From Paramacrobiotus metropolitanus (taxonomy: Eukaryota; Tardigrada; Eutardigrada; Parachela; Macrobiotidae), in contig NW_026570238.1 of assembly GCF_019649055.1 (NCBI RefSeq), forward strand, positions 372,001 through 436,000: a stretch of DNA of 64,000 bases, read 5' to 3'. The translations under genes were made by a program, and so were the position numbers. The notes below the pieces were generated by a model. The model worked only from the letters and a program-made list of their open reading frames with translations. It did not search any database and had not been told where the DNA came from. Positions 35,275-48,300 of this stretch are shown piece after piece. How positions within the stretch are numbered: position 1 is the stretch's first letter; each line of letters begins with the position of its first letter.

Positions 35275-36930
35275 ATGGACTTCATCAATATCGCCAACGA
35301 TAATCAGCCCTTGTCGTATTACATCGAAAAACTGATGTCAGCAGCGGATTGTCACGTGCTTTTAGCCGCGTTAGGTATGGTTACCGTTTACCAGTTTTGC
35401 AAGAAGCTGACATGGTACTCACCGTAAGTTCGCAACAGCTTGAGTTACGCTTTAAATTGGTTTGACACCAGCTTTCACATTCTGATCTTCGTCTGCTAAC
35501 TGGGAATTTGTTGAATTACTTCCAGAAACTGTTAGCGTTTCTCCGGAGCTGGACTCCACAAAAACCAACGGCAAGGAGATAAAGATGGTGCAGTTCGATA
35601 TGCATATCGCGAAGGCTGAACAGAAGATGAAAGAAATCTGCTGTACGATTAGAGCGAAATGGAACGCTGTTCGCAATATCGTTTTAGTTCATCGGATCGG
35701 GTAATGATTTCACCTTAGCTGTTAGCAGTAACAGTTGGTCTCACCGTCCTTAAACCTTTGTGAAAGTTGTTATTTAAATATTTAGCTGTTTAATTAGTTT
35801 CATAGTAGCATCCATTTGCCGTACCTTAGCAAGTATTTTATTGACTTCGTCAGTGGTTTAAACGACACAGCATATTACCGTATTTTTAGAATTTAGACGA
35901 TTGTTTTGATAAGTGTTGTTTTCAAATTGCGGGTATATTTTACGAGTAAAAAATGTAATAGTAATTTACATTCCGCAACTTAAATATTGGAATCAGAGTA
36001 TGAGCATGGTCGGCCCAGCTGTACGTTGTCAGTGACCCACTAGTCGTGTGCTAATAGTTAACGAGCTTGCCGTTTATTTAGGTATGTCTTCCCAAGTTGT
36101 CCCTACTCATTTGTGGGTATCATTGGTCACGAATCAGAAGAAGTACGACAGGCACTGGATGTTGCCGTTGCGGAACTAAAAAAGCTCCCATTGTGGAAAG
36201 AAGTGAGTGATTTTTTACCCCAGAATTCGCTGAGTAATGCGCCAAAATCTTCAGGTTACAAGTTTACTACCTAGTACCTACTGTAGTTGAGCGTAGTCAA
36301 CGTACAGTGTGCTGTGCACCTTATAATTACCGTCTTACAGGTAATTCTACCGCGATCACAGTAGTTGTTGTCCAAAAGTAAAAGATTATTGTAGGACTTG
36401 CCAACTTCAGCGACATCCAGTATATACTATATTTTAAATGCATTTTTTAAACTTGTCTGAGTTGTCTTCAATTAATGTGAGACTGGACACTGCGCATAAA
36501 TCATGGCTTCCAAACTCAAACATCGAAACAAGAGTCAAATTTTTAAGTAGATAATTTCTTACTCATTTCTTTACTTCCCTTGTCAATATAGGGCTGCTCC
36601 GCCGCGCCATCCGTGAATGTTGCCTCGTACTGTAATGTCGAATGAATAGCAGCTTTGTACAAGATTGTGGTTTTATTACTTTTATAGGAAACTTACACTG
36701 ATGATTCTCGTTGTTGGACGTCTACCAGCGATTGTTTCTGGAGAATGAATGCCGAGGAAAGAGAAGAACTGGATCGGCTACAAGCTTCAGCTGCTAAAAC
36801 CAAATCCGTTGGTGCGGCAAATATGGACACTAAAGGAGCTGTCGGATGCGCAGATCCCAAATGCTGTATCCGAAATGGTCGAATCCAGAAAACGGAACCG
36901 GATATTTCCCTTTCAAAAAATGTTTTGTAA
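35275..36930 (+). CDS. MOCS2B/MoaE-like protein, motif-degenerate
   Basis: Four exons join in phase: 35275-35370 (MDFINIANDNQPLSYYIEK...), about 35525-35700 (...KMVQFDMHIAKAEQKMKEIC, RAKWNAVRNIVLVHRIG), about 36082-36201 (YVFPSCPYSFVGIIGHESEE, LKKLPLWKE) and about 36689-36930 (ETYTDDSRCW, then DCFWRMNAEE and a polar Cys-containing tail). The AE.KMK.IC..IR.KW, HRIG, LPLWKEE and CFW landmarks are those of the large molybdopterin synthase subunit (MOCS2B, bacterial MoaE), which with MOCS2A puts sulfur into molybdopterin. The segment that is usually a conserved FxGxxR-type motif reads VLLAALETVS, so the glycine and substrate-binding arginine are missing. It may be a pseudoenzyme; I recall the family also having a non-enzymatic role in the animal ATAC complex. 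MOCS2A is not seen nearby. Confidence 0.8.
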
Positions 36931-37661
36931 ATTGAATATTGTTTGTTAGTTGAGGTTGAATATCTAAGTAGAGAGTAGACTGAGTAGACCAATTGTCTTT
37001 CGTCTTTAGCAGAAGATAGGCCTTTAACCTATGCTGGGACTAATTTTTGTTTATACGTTGTTATAATGCCTCCATATAATTGCATACTTTCATTATTTTG
37101 AAGCCATAACGAACAAGCCTGACGATAAAATTTGCGTTCCGCATTGCGAATTGACAAGAATGGGGCATGCAGATATGTATTTTGGCACATCGAATTTTTG
37201 ACACGCTGTACGTAAATGTATGCAAGAATATTGCAGTTACAGTAGAAAGGTTTATAGGGACCGCACCTTGCACGAGACGATGTCTGCGTCCCTTATTGAA
37301 ACTTGAGACCCGTTTTGCGCAGTTCTCTTCCAGAAATCAGTTTACTCAATCAGTCATCGTCGTGTCGTGCTACAAATTAGAGGTGGGCGCAGGACAGGGA
37401 TCCTGTCCTGAACTTGCAGGATCCTGTCCCTGCAGGACAGGTTCAGGGCCGCAGTTACCTTACATTATAATTTTTTCTTCGCTGCCATAGCAGGTAGGTC
37501 AGTTTTCATTTTTCGGAAATTTGTCAACAGTAAAATATTTTTCTCTACGGAGCCCTTGCATTCCTGATTTCTGGTTTACCTTTTACGTTTATGTAATTAT
37601 ATTTAATTATTTCCTGAAATTTCATTAGTTTTCTGCTGTCTTCTATGTGTTTCGCTTGATT
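36931..37661. other. Intergenic with a GC-rich palindromic cluster
   Basis: It lies between two plus-strand genes. At 37390-37445 the sequence has repeated, inverted GGATCCTGTCC / CCTGCAGGACAGG units, the most GC-rich feature locally, about 215 bp upstream of the ZNHIT1 start. No exon is recognised. Confidence 0.5.
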
Positions 37662-38162
37662 ATGGCTGTTCAAGAAGTAAATTATCGGAGTTTTGAAATC
37701 GAGCAAAAGAGAGCTCGCGAGCGCGCCACCGCAGAAAAACTTCGGACCGAAGCCAAGCGTCAGCGCCTGGAGTTGTTACAGCAGGACAACCATTTCGAGG
37801 ATCCCCATAAGAATCTGATTATGGCTAAGAATATTCCCACCTTCACAGAAGATGCTGAACGGAAACAGATTCGGAAATCACGCAAAGGAAAACTATCTGA
37901 AAAGTGGAAGAAAACCTTCGCGCAGGTTCTGCAGGATGAAGAACGGTTCTGGATCAATCACGGCCAGACATGTCTAGATCCGAGCACCGTGTGTAATTAT
38001 TTCACTGCTGAAGCACCTCGATCCCGCTACCCTGGACCCTTGCTATGCTCTGTTTGCAGTTTCCCTTGCAATATGAAGTGCATCACTTGTGAGGAAAGGT
38101 TCTGCTCGAAGAAGTGTTTAGAAATTCATAAAGATACGCGATGCATGAAACGGGTGATGTGA
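37662..38162 (+). CDS. ZNHIT1: ZNHIT1 (HIT zinc finger), SRCAP complex subunit
   Basis: A single exon encodes about 166 residues. The N-terminal half is charged and helical, with a DNHFEDPHKNL stretch typical of the family and a basic KSRKGKLSEKWKKTF segment. The C-terminus is a HIT zinc finger: CSVC, CITC, FCSKKC and H..TRC provide the paired metal ligands. Length and order match human ZNHIT1 (yeast Vps71/Swc6), which helps the SRCAP/SWR1 remodeller deposit histone H2A.Z. The ATG at 37662 is preferred; the frame extends a little further up but without an ATG. Confidence 0.92.
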   Translation: MAVQEVNYRSFEIEQKRARERATAEKLRTEAKRQRLELLQQDNHFEDPHKNLIMAKNIPTFTEDAERKQIRKSRKGKLSEKWKKTFAQVLQDEERFWINHGQTCLDPSTVCNYFTAEAPRSRYPGPLLCSVCSFPCNMKCITCEERFCSKKCLEIHKDTRCMKRVM

Positions 38163-38624
38163 CCGTTTTATTTTCAGTTCTATTTTTTTCTTTTGTATAT
38201 CAGATATCTGCATCCATGAAATTGTTGAAGCTGTTTGGTACTATGGTTGAAATATAAAACCTTGGGATAAATGATCCCGCAGAGCCACAAAGGGTGGCTT
38301 TCTACGAGCTTTGGCGTTTTTCTGGTTATTTTTTCGGTTTGTACAGATAGGTGCTGATGTTTACTGCGGCCAAGCTCGTACAAAGCTACAACATGAAATT
38401 AATTATACGTTTACGAGCCTTCTTTACGGTCTATGCTTTTAATGTTCACGTTACCACAAGGCTTAACCTAGCCACTGTATTCCAGACTTGAGTAGACAGG
38501 TTTTTCAGTTTGCGGTTCATAAACAGCTAAACCCAGTAAAAAAACATTCAAGGTTTCACATAGCACAACATTAAAGCATTCAGCGCTCGTTACAGTACAG
38601 AGTACATGCAGCGGTTAGACAAAC
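38163..38624. other. Tail-to-tail intergenic region
   Basis: It lies between the stop codons of ZNHIT1 (plus) and RCL1 (minus), so it should carry both 3' UTRs. No coding exon or repeat is seen. Confidence 0.4.
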
Positions 38625-41332
38625 TTATGCTACAGTCTTGTTTATATTTGAATAACCTATTCCCACACACGTAAAAATCGCACAACCGTCGCTCTTAGCT
38701 CCGTCGGTCTCCTGTGATATTCGAAAAACAACTCCAAAAAAATCCCTCAAATAACGAAGAAACTGAATTCTGTAAACAAAATCCAAAACAGGATTAATTC
38801 ACCCTAGAATCCTCAGACCACAAAGGCAAGTATTAACGTACGAGAAGGGCGACAACGAACCCATCTCCACTTTAGATACATCGCTCTGGCCTAATGCCAT
38901 CAACAGCAAAGCCAGACTTTGGTTAACCATCCCCACACAACCTCCCTAAAACGCAAATGGTTTTAGAATCTGAATGGCTCACCATGTATGCCCAATAAAA
39001 ACTACGTACAAAGTTACAAACGCATCCTCAAATCAGATATAAAGTTATCAGTATAACTTGCAGCAGTTCAGTAAACAACTTTGAGTAATTCGAGAGAAAT
39101 TTCGTACCCGATAGATTTCCTCTAGAAGCAGATCTGCTGCTTTTTCTCCAAGATCTTCCGGCACAGAAGGAGGACGGCCGGAGCCGGGAACAGATGAGGC
39201 AACATCAATCGCATACCTCACACCTGTTGTCGATTCGGCGATCAACGTTATTCCGAATCCAGGTGATCTAAATATTCTTTTTGTCAACTGACTACTGGTA
39301 AGTGGTTACACAATATTTTCTAAATAAGACTTTAATTTAGGAAAACAACTTAAGAAAGCAACTTAAGAAAAGAAAAGCAGCAATTTAAGAAAAGCAGCAC
39401 AATCAAGGGAGTCTGAAAATTGTAACAATTCTAACAGAAGCGATGGTCAGCAAAAACAGTAATGTCTAACTTGGAAGTGGTTCTTTACCCACAAGCACAG
39501 ACTGCAAGCACAGTTATTTCCGTTACAAATGGTTACTTTTTTGTTAAGGTGCAAGCATAATGAAAGATAACTCCGTTACCTTTCATTATGGTGCAAGTAC
39601 CACTTATATAGTAAGCACTTACAATCCGCTTTTTGGCCCTTTACAATGATCCGTGTACACATAAATATCAGCAACGAATTCTTTCAGTTTAGATTTCGCT
39701 GCTTCTCCCACTCGATTACCCATTGTTGGCGACACTTTACAAGCATACCTAAAAAAATTGAATACACATACAATTTATGAAACCATCATACATCAGACGG
39801 TAAGTACTGAGCGCGCATCAGAACAAGAAGTGCGGTAATACAAATAATATCACGCGTGCAGTGGGTGCACTGTTCCGTGCACAGAATTTATCGCTACAGC
39901 CTACAATTACAAGTGCCGTTACGAGATGCTTGAATCAACTGTGAAAAAGAGTGTGGAAATTGAACACTTTACGTACGCAACTCCACGAATACTTTTGATA
40001 ATGCCCGCATCTTTCTGTTGGAAGGGACGGAGTTTCAGTCGACAAGGGCAAGAAAAATGCACTTCACCTCCACCGTTTGGGCTCAAACCACGCTTAGAAA
40101 TCTACCAACAAATAAAGGCGATAACAGCATGAACTACACTTGATACACAATAATCAACAAATACGTAAAATCCATGCGGGAAAATTTGGTTTAATTCGGC
40201 AGCTATCAGCCGGTAAATAAGTAAAACAATCGACTACAGTCATCCACTTTCGATTTCGATACCATACGTTTATCTGCGGATTTCAGCTTATACTAGTCTT
40301 GTAGTTAAACTTTACACAAGCCAGACGTTGAGTAGACTGCAACAATTAATTAGGATACCTTCAATTCCAGCCCTTCGTCAGTTCCCAAGAATTTTTGGAG
40401 GACCGGCAGAGAAGCGTGTTTGATTGAGTCAACCTGAAGCATATGCAGACAGTTCCGTGCTAATGGTCAAGTCGATTTCCTAAGCCGCAGGTTTGGATGT
40501 ACAATTAATAATGTAATTGAAAATAATTCACCAATCCGAACATTGGATGTGGTCAGCATGAATAAAGAAGTTGAAACTCGATGTAATTAAGCGAAAGGAA
40601 AATTCAAAATGAAATTTTATTGCTATAAAATAAAAAATACAAACATTTTTCCCTTGAAGGGTACATGTTGATACGGTAAAGTAAACACGACTGAAAATAC
40701 TGTAGCAGTAAAGACATCAAAAATATTTCTTGAAAACGAGGTAAAAGACGAGATCGTACCGACGGATCTACATCATCATTGGTAATACCCCGCAAAACCA
40801 CATTCAAAGGCTTTTTAACAAAAGCCGCCAGGAAAAGGATTGCTTCGAGGTAGTATGACACAGATCGGCTTGGTGGACAGTCCAGAACAACATCGCCACC
40901 AGTGAGAAGCCCCGGACGGTAGGTAACTTGGGTTCCTGAACAGTTTCACTCTTTGAAAGTTTAGAAAAGTACCGTACTCTTTTTTCGTTCATAGCCAATA
41001 ATTAAATAGGTCAGGATGCAATGCTCTTCCAGCTTTTTACGCACCGGTTTCGTCAATCGCGATGGATGTTCCGTTCGTTAAAGCCTCCAGAAGTTGCAGG
41101 AAGCTCACCTCGTAATCTAACAATAAGATCAGCTTGTTGTTAAGTGAGAACTCCCATCAGAACGGCTTGTCGCTTGCTACTTTCATGATTTCAATCAGAA
41201 AAAAATCACCGTACCAACCAGACCAGGATGCTCCTCTTTTAATCGAATTTTCGAAATCTGTATCGACTTTCCGCTTAATGTCGCCAAGATCAGACGCTGC
41301 CGAAAATATTCGCTTCCATAAAACTGATCCAT
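38625..41332 (-). CDS. RCL1: RCL1, RNA 3'-phosphate cyclase-like protein
   Basis: Exons from ATG at 41332 encode YFRQRLILATLSGKSIQI (RNA cyclase family start), LEALTNGTSIAIDETG (about 41090-41040), LRGITNDDVDPS (about 40790), LPVLQKFLGTDEGLELKV (about 40410), DIYVYTDHCKGPKSG (about 39660), SPGFGITLIAESTTGVRY (about 39255), PEDLGEKAADLLLEEIYR (about 39150), NQSLALLLMALGQSDVSKV (about 38910) and QFLRYLRDFFGVVFRI (about 38740), ending at 38625. This order matches RCL1, the non-cyclase member that acts with BMS1 in processing the small ribosomal subunit precursor in the nucleolus; SPGFG rather than the cyclase histidine region supports RCL1 over RTCA. The last intron uses a GTACGT donor. The C-terminus is about 30 residues longer than I expect for the family. 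Confidence 0.92.
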
Positions 41333-42857
41333 AACACAGCTCCAGTCGCAGGTTGCAGTGGGAGTGGGTAAAGAGAGTGCAGTGCAGTAAATACTTAATT
41401 CGTTACTCGCACAAAAAGTTCGTAGATTTTCAGTATTCGCGTTTGACTTGTTTATGTAAGCGGTTAAAAAAACAAACCTCACAGTTCACGGCTGTCCTGC
41501 GATAATCAAACCATCAGTTTCAAGAATCTTTTCCTGTACCGGAAGCTTTCGATCACGGTTTTAAACGAAAGTGCGAACGGCATATTTCGCAATACCCCAC
41601 CGGGCCGAGCCTAGTATTCTCAATTTGGGGCAAAGTATATGAGCTGATATTCGTTCTTTCACTACAGTAATAAATCTTTTGTTTTCCATTGATTTTTGTT
41701 TTTGTATTAAAAATAAGTATGTAGCACTTCCACATTTGCCTTCGCTAATATTAATCGTCATCATAATCATCATAAACATTCTACTGCCTAGTGCCTAACC
41801 ACTTCCACTTAAAGCGTCTTACGCTCGCCATTCGCCAATCCCAGCTGTGTGTTGTGTATAAGTACTGTACTATAATTAATCGTAAATACTTACACTGATT
41901 TTTCGCTGACTCGTTGCTGAGTCTTTCGAGGTATCTTTTGTACTTCACCGGTTCACCCCGAGTTCACGGTCAAGGAATTAAAAATTTTTCGCAAGTTTTG
42001 TTCCTTCGTCCTTTATTCATCCTTGATTCGACTCTGTCAGTCTCTGTGTACTTGTTATTATTATTCATTATATATTATTTATTATTGTAATTATTATCGT
42101 TCATTATTTTCAGCTAGTACTTAAGTAAAAGGTGTTCAGTAATTTGCGGCGTGATTTGGTGGAATCGTCAAACGTGGAATATAGTATATACAGTACTGTA
42201 CTGCTGACTGTTGCCTGTTATGATCTGCTAATAATCGACCATCGCAGAAACGGAAGTCCGTAATTTCGTTCGCCATTGAATTATACAACGGTTTTGTTTG
42301 CACTACAAAGTCTGGGTAAGGTCGGATAACACTGGCTTTGTCCGGACTGCAGGAAAAACGTGAGCTGTTTCGTGGCAAGTAAATTGTAAGTGGATCCGGC
42401 TGACGGCTGTAGCAGGTTTATTTGCGTTTCCTGACTACCCTCCTGTCGCAGTCCTGTGGTTGGGGGCGTGGAACTCCTTTGCAACAACACGTACAGGAGC
42501 CAGGTTGTGTGCTCTCGTATGGCATTGTACGTGCTTGTGTAATCACAACAGCGTAAATGAGACCTCCTGCAGCTGATTCGTTGATGGATCAAAAATTGTT
42601 GCACTTGACATTCCAGACGATCTGTTTCTATATATGCCCAATTATTGTCAATAATTCGGTGTTATATGACTTTATTATTTCTCCTGTGCAAGCTCCTGTA
42701 TTGTAGATATTTGGGAATCCGGTGTGCGTGGAAGTTCACTCCTTTGGCTGCAAAAGAATAACAACGCCATTGCGGAGTTTCTGGTTGCAGAAAATTGTTT
42801 TGGGCGATTTGACAGAAGCCTGGAGTTGGGAACACTGTCCATCAGAAAACTAATAAC
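41333..42857. promoter_or_regulatory. Divergent promoter region of RCL1 and centrin
   Basis: RCL1 starts leftward at 41332 and centrin rightward at 42858, so this 1.5-kb stretch must hold both promoters and 5' UTRs. The sequence is AT-rich around 42050-42120 (TTATTATT runs). I see no coding exon with family similarity and no clear core-promoter motif. Confidence 0.4.
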
Positions 42858-44378
42858 ATGGCTTCGAAATCTGCGAAATACGGGCAAGCTAGTGGATCGC
42901 GCAAGAAGACGCTTAAAGTGGATTTGTCTGAAAAACAAAAGAAAGGTGAGAAAGATTTACAAATTTTGAGGTAATTTAAGCTCTAGCTGCTTTTGCTTTG
43001 TATGAGATAATCTGCAGTTCGTCGTATCAAAATATGATTTCGGTTAGTCTGCTGCAGTTCGTGGATAATTTTGTACGGCAGTCTGTTTTACGAATATGCT
43101 GCTTAGGACGCGTAAGAGATTAAGTAATTTGCTCGGGCATAATTAGGGGCTAGGAATAATTGCTTTTCATGGGTTTGCAGTGGCTAGGCAAGTTATTCCT
43201 GCTAATTATTTTACTAAATTCACGGGGCGCGGTTTGCACTTCGTTTCGTTATCGTTTAACTGATTCTAACTTCATAATTATCATCTTCTTGTACCGCATT
43301 TGTACGTAACCATTAATCGTCGCATGCCATTTGTTCATTGGTCATTCTTCTGAAATAGTGCTCGTTGAAACAAAAACTGCGACACCGCATGTTATTTGCT
43401 TTACGCCTTTATTATAATGTGCAAAAGGAATGTATGGTATTTTTTTGTGCATGGAATAATACGAGCTGAATCCCAAGAGCAAAGCGTAAAGGTAAACGAT
43501 ACGATTAGCGCAAATGTTTGGTAAAGACTGACACGCCAACTTTTGTCCTATTTGGAGAGAGCTCGGCAGACTATACCATGCGTATTGTTAGTGTTATTAT
43601 CAAATAACAACGAAATTTACAGTTAATGATGATAGCCCCGTCATTATGGTCAGCGGTCGAGTAATGTTTTACGCACGCAACAGTTATTACTTTTGTTTTC
43701 GCTTTATCCAGACTGTCAAATTGTTTTTATAGGTGTATAAAGCATAAATTAATCTGCTTTACTTCTACTGATTTTTTCTGTTGCAGAAATTCGCGACGCT
43801 TTTGATTTATTTGACCCGGAACGAACTGGCGAAATCGACGCGAAAGATCTTAAGGTAACCAAGCATTCTTACAAGTAACTGTTGCATGCGTAATTAACTG
43901 ATTACCATCATCGACACGTTTGTTGATGTTTGATTGTAAGTTTCTGCTTTCCGTGGAAGTTAGTATGTATTACATATGTATTACCTTAACTTTTGGTGTT
44001 TGAAGTCATTTGGAATAATTTTAGGTCTGCTTAAGAGCCCTTGGATTTGAACCGAAAAAGGAAGAAATTAAAAAGATGCTGACTGATATCAAAAGCGAGG
44101 AAGGCAATATCAATTTTGATCAATTTCTTTCCATACTGACGACGAAAATGAACGAAAAGGATGCACACGACGAAATCCAAAAAGCCTTTCGTCTCTTCGA
44201 CAGTGACGAGACAGGCAAAATCAGTTTTCAGAATCTCAAACGGGTTGCCAAAGAGCTCGGTGAAAATTTGACTGACGAAGAACTGCGTGAGATGATTGAA
44301 GAAGCTGACCTCAATGGTGATGGAGAAGTGGACGAGAAGGAGTTTCTCCGAATCATGCAAAAGACGGGCCTGTATTGA
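42858..44378 (+). CDS. Centrin, EF-hand protein
   Basis: Three exons: 42858-42942 ([13 protein letters not shown], basic head, VDLSEKQKK), about 43787-43854 ([20 protein letters not shown]) and about 44026-44378. The product is about 168 residues with four EF-hands, ending KTGLY. The head, the DAFDLFD start and the length match centrin rather than calmodulin. EF1 ([12 protein letters not shown]) and EF4 ([12 protein letters not shown]) look able to bind calcium; EF2 and EF3 lack key acidic residues, as in many centrins. Centrins act in centrosomes, basal bodies, nucleotide excision repair and mRNA export (TREX-2). Whether this is the CETN2 or CETN3 type is not settled, although the basic head favours CETN1/2. 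Confidence 0.93.
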
Positions 44379-45362
44379 AAGCCAAAACCACAACGATGAT
44401 TTGTCTCGATAATTTGGGTATTGGAATTTTTAAGTGATTGAACCCCAATGCCGGGCCGTAATTGAAGTATTCTTCCCAGAGGCCAGGTTATTTTGGTCGT
44501 TAACATGAATTGCTGGTCCCGAAAAGGGGATGGTTTTTTCTATTGATATGCACACGTTCGTTATCCATATTCCATTTCCCAGTCGTCCATAATTGATGTT
44601 GATATACATAGCTGTCAGAATGAGCATTCCCTAAAGGCATGACGTCAGTCACGCTTTACAACTGTTTTTGCACTTTTGTACTGGCACGTTTACAAATTGT
44701 GTCGAGATCGTTTATGTTTTGTGTTCCGCAGTATATACTTTAGAATACGAATGAACAATACGAACTCGCAATCAGTAGTGAGTACACAAAATCCACGTGT
44801 GACTATCAGTTACCGACTGTTTGAATAACAACCCGAGTAGGACTATTTTAACCATTTCCGGTTGAACTTCCAATTGTTAACAGTGACTACGACTGTCTAC
44901 GAGTAGGTAGTGTAGTTAACCTTAAGTTCCCTCTGTACCTGTGACTCGAACTCTTGCAGATTACAGATCGCACATACTACCTTAATGACCAAGTCTGGTA
45001 CGGCGAATCTGTATCGGCTATTCGGCTGTACACTGACAAACAGATTCGTTAGCAAATAGCTGTGTATCAAAAATCAAACATTTAATCAATACATGTGTTC
45101 CTATCAAAAGGACAATGTTGTGCAAACTATCGCGTTTGAACAAGCAGGCACTTCAGATTCGAAAGCCAATACAATAAAAAGTCAAAATAATATTGACTAC
45201 AAGGACGCAAAAAATGCAAAACGATTAGAGAGATCCCGGTAAGGCAGGTTCTGGTCATCAGTAAACGAAAAGTAAAAACAAGAAGAACGGAAAGGACATT
45301 TCCGCTTCCTTTCTCTAAGGAAAACACTCTGGCAAGTCCTCCATATGTCGGAATAGATTTCC
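44379..45362. other. Tail-to-tail intergenic region
   Basis: It separates the 3' ends of centrin and the DEPDC1-like gene. It is AT-rich, with no exon or repeat recognised on either strand. Confidence 0.4.
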
Positions 45363-48300
45363 TTAAATGCGAAGGCTTTTGAATTTAGTCAACCGAGGTT
45401 TCGGCTTGCTACTGCAGGCAGCAAAAATCGACTCTTCACTTGTGGAGTTGGCGAGGCGGGCTGCGTAAACGTCCGGATACTGTTTCTGAAACTACACCGC
45501 AAAAAAATACATATCAAAAGAAATAAGTTTTCGTTACCCACACTTTACCAGTATCAAGCACGCTGGATTGGGGCATAGTGTTTTTAGTTTACCTGTTTTA
45601 GTTTTTTCCGTTTGTCTTTAATGCTCATCGAAGCATCGGCAATGATACTGTTGAGCAGAATGGCCATATGGTCATTCAACAAATCTTTTTGCGCATCGTA
45701 CTCCTGCTTGGTAATACGCTGGGAAAAGGCAGAAACGATGCCTACTGCCTTGATTTTCAATTCCACTATCTGCTGAAATTCTTCAACTTGTTGAAACAAC
45801 CTCCCAGCATTGGAGATCATAAACCGCAATAAATGCATGAACGATGGATCAGAACTGGGGAATATAATTGGCGTGAAGCATCGAACAATCTGCATGAAAA
45901 ACCAACCGTTAGCCACTTAACGTTAAACTACGAGTATCACACAATCCGAAATGTGAAGATTAGTGAAGATGATCTCTTCCATAATCATGATGCGTGATTG
46001 TCGCACATATCAAAATTAAGAATGATAGTTAAGCAAGTGGACCATGCTAAATCATCACGCAGGGTTAACTGAAAGTTAAAGCACAAATATAAAATTAATA
46101 AAGGGTTGAATAAAAGTCTTCCGAACCGAATCCTTAAACTCATATCTATATTATTTTTAAAGTACAGCGCAGCAAAAGATAAGGTACTTTCACTTTGCCC
46201 ACTATCAACATCCATTTTTTTATGAAATCGCCAATCAGTATATTTAAGTAGGAGAACTTTATCAACGATACTGATACACTAATAAATTACGTTACAGATA
46301 CAAGAGCAAGATATAACAGTTGATTGTTGACCCATTCAAGTCACAGAGCAAACCCCCCTGTAAGATTCTGTTAGACACGGCTGTCGGCACTTACGAAATA
46401 AGTTGTTGGGAGGTCATCGGAAAAATTCAGTCGATTATTTTTCACCACATGTTCGAACATTCCCAGAACCATCCGAAGTAGTGCGTAAGCTTTGGGTGTC
46501 AGTGCATTTAGCACTAACTGAACACTGCTGATCAGTTTCGGGCATGGTGACGTCAGCAGCAAATCATCCCAATCCGAGCAGCCGTTGCCGGCTGCACCAC
46601 ATACTTTGCCAAGTGGTGTATAAAACTGCTCATCTAAATCATCAAAACTTTCATCACGATATCCGGGATTGAGTTTCTCCAGACTCGACCCGACCGGCCG
46701 CATGGACAGATCAATGGAATGGCGCGTAATCTTGGGCATAATCGGTGAACTTCCTGTACTGCTGACAGATGCTGAAACGGGCATGACACATTCCGAACTT
46801 CCGGATCGGCTGCTGGACGAAGGTTTGGATGGCCCACCACAGGATGTCGAGTCCAGACTGGGAAACAGGCTGTTTGAGCGCGGCCGTTTACGTACGAGTC
46901 GTGTTTCCGGTACCGTTCCAGAGAATTCCGTTTCATAAACCACTGACTCAGCCTGATTCGTACCGTTCAGTGCGTCACGATGATTAAGAATTTCCATCAT
47001 AAAGCTTTCAACTGACGAGGATGTGTCGATGCTGATGCTGTGCCGCTTCGGGATAGTTGGTAATAAAAGCTCTGCAAATAGGATGTTTCCGGTTAATAAA
47101 TGTGTTTTTACAAGCTGATAAATACGCGCGATCCGCAGCAAGTACGACTTCACAGGCAGCTTTAACACAGATCACCACTTCCCAGAATATAATCAAGCTG
47201 TCTTCAACAACAGGAAGTACGCCCATGAATGGCAGAATAATAATCAGCTGTCTTTTATTTCCCAGCCAATTTAAACCCTACTGTTCTGCCGGCGATTAGA
47301 GCTCTTCCTGTTCAAGATCTCATGATCACAAAAAAGGAGATCTAATGCAATAGGAAATTTCCACAACCATAATAGGATTTATAAGTACCATCATCAAATA
47401 AGAGTTGCACAAAAACAACTCGCCGAAATGACATCTCGTTTGGTAGCCGTATCAGGTTGGACTGATAGCTTTGACATGTGTCAAAAATGACTCAAAATGC
47501 GGCCACTCATTAGATCAATATCAAAATTAATTTGATGCGTTCAAGGCTGCCTGTCATATTCAGCAAATCTATTGGTCTTATTTTAACGCGTATGCAAATT
47601 TTAGTTAATATTAATTTGTACTTCTAGTTTCAGACATCTGATTTAAATCAATTCTGGGGGCATTTACGTTCAATATATTGCGAAATCATACTCTTACCGA
47701 AACACTGTTTCAGTAAATCGGCTGTGGCTCCATCAACTAAAGGGCAACAATTTCCCCGTAAAAAAGCCTCGACGACGTGCATCAAGGAACGTTCAAATCC
47801 CAGGCTATTAGGCACACCCTTTGGTGTATTAGGCCCTATTACAGGCGAAAATGTTAATAATTTCAATGCGCAGGGCGGTGTATTATGATATTTTATTTTC
47901 AAACAGGATGGGAATGGCGTACATTTTTCCAACCCCTTCATCGCCATCAACACAAATTCCGGCACAACTGAACTGATTTCCGGCCAGCGCTGCTGCGTGA
48001 CATTGCTCATGACATTCTGAATCTCCAAGGCACGATCAGCGAACGGACATATTGTGGCCTCGATATCCAGTTGCAGTAACTTTGTCAGGTGAGCATAGAA
48101 CTCATCGGTCCATATGTCTTCCGCTGTTAGTTTGGCTGATTCGGTCGGATGCGTGGTATAATCACAAGACAAAGATTTGCTCTGACCATTGGATAGTGAG
48201 AAGGGTCGGACAGACTTAACACCGTTCTCACTGGTCAGCGATGCAGGGAATTTGTACAATTGACTGTCTTCTTTGAATTTGAGTGAATGGCTGTCTTTGC

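Noticed and set aside
44031-44393. 120-codon minus-strand ORF
   Set aside because: It is the antisense shadow of the long centrin exon with its clear EF-hands.
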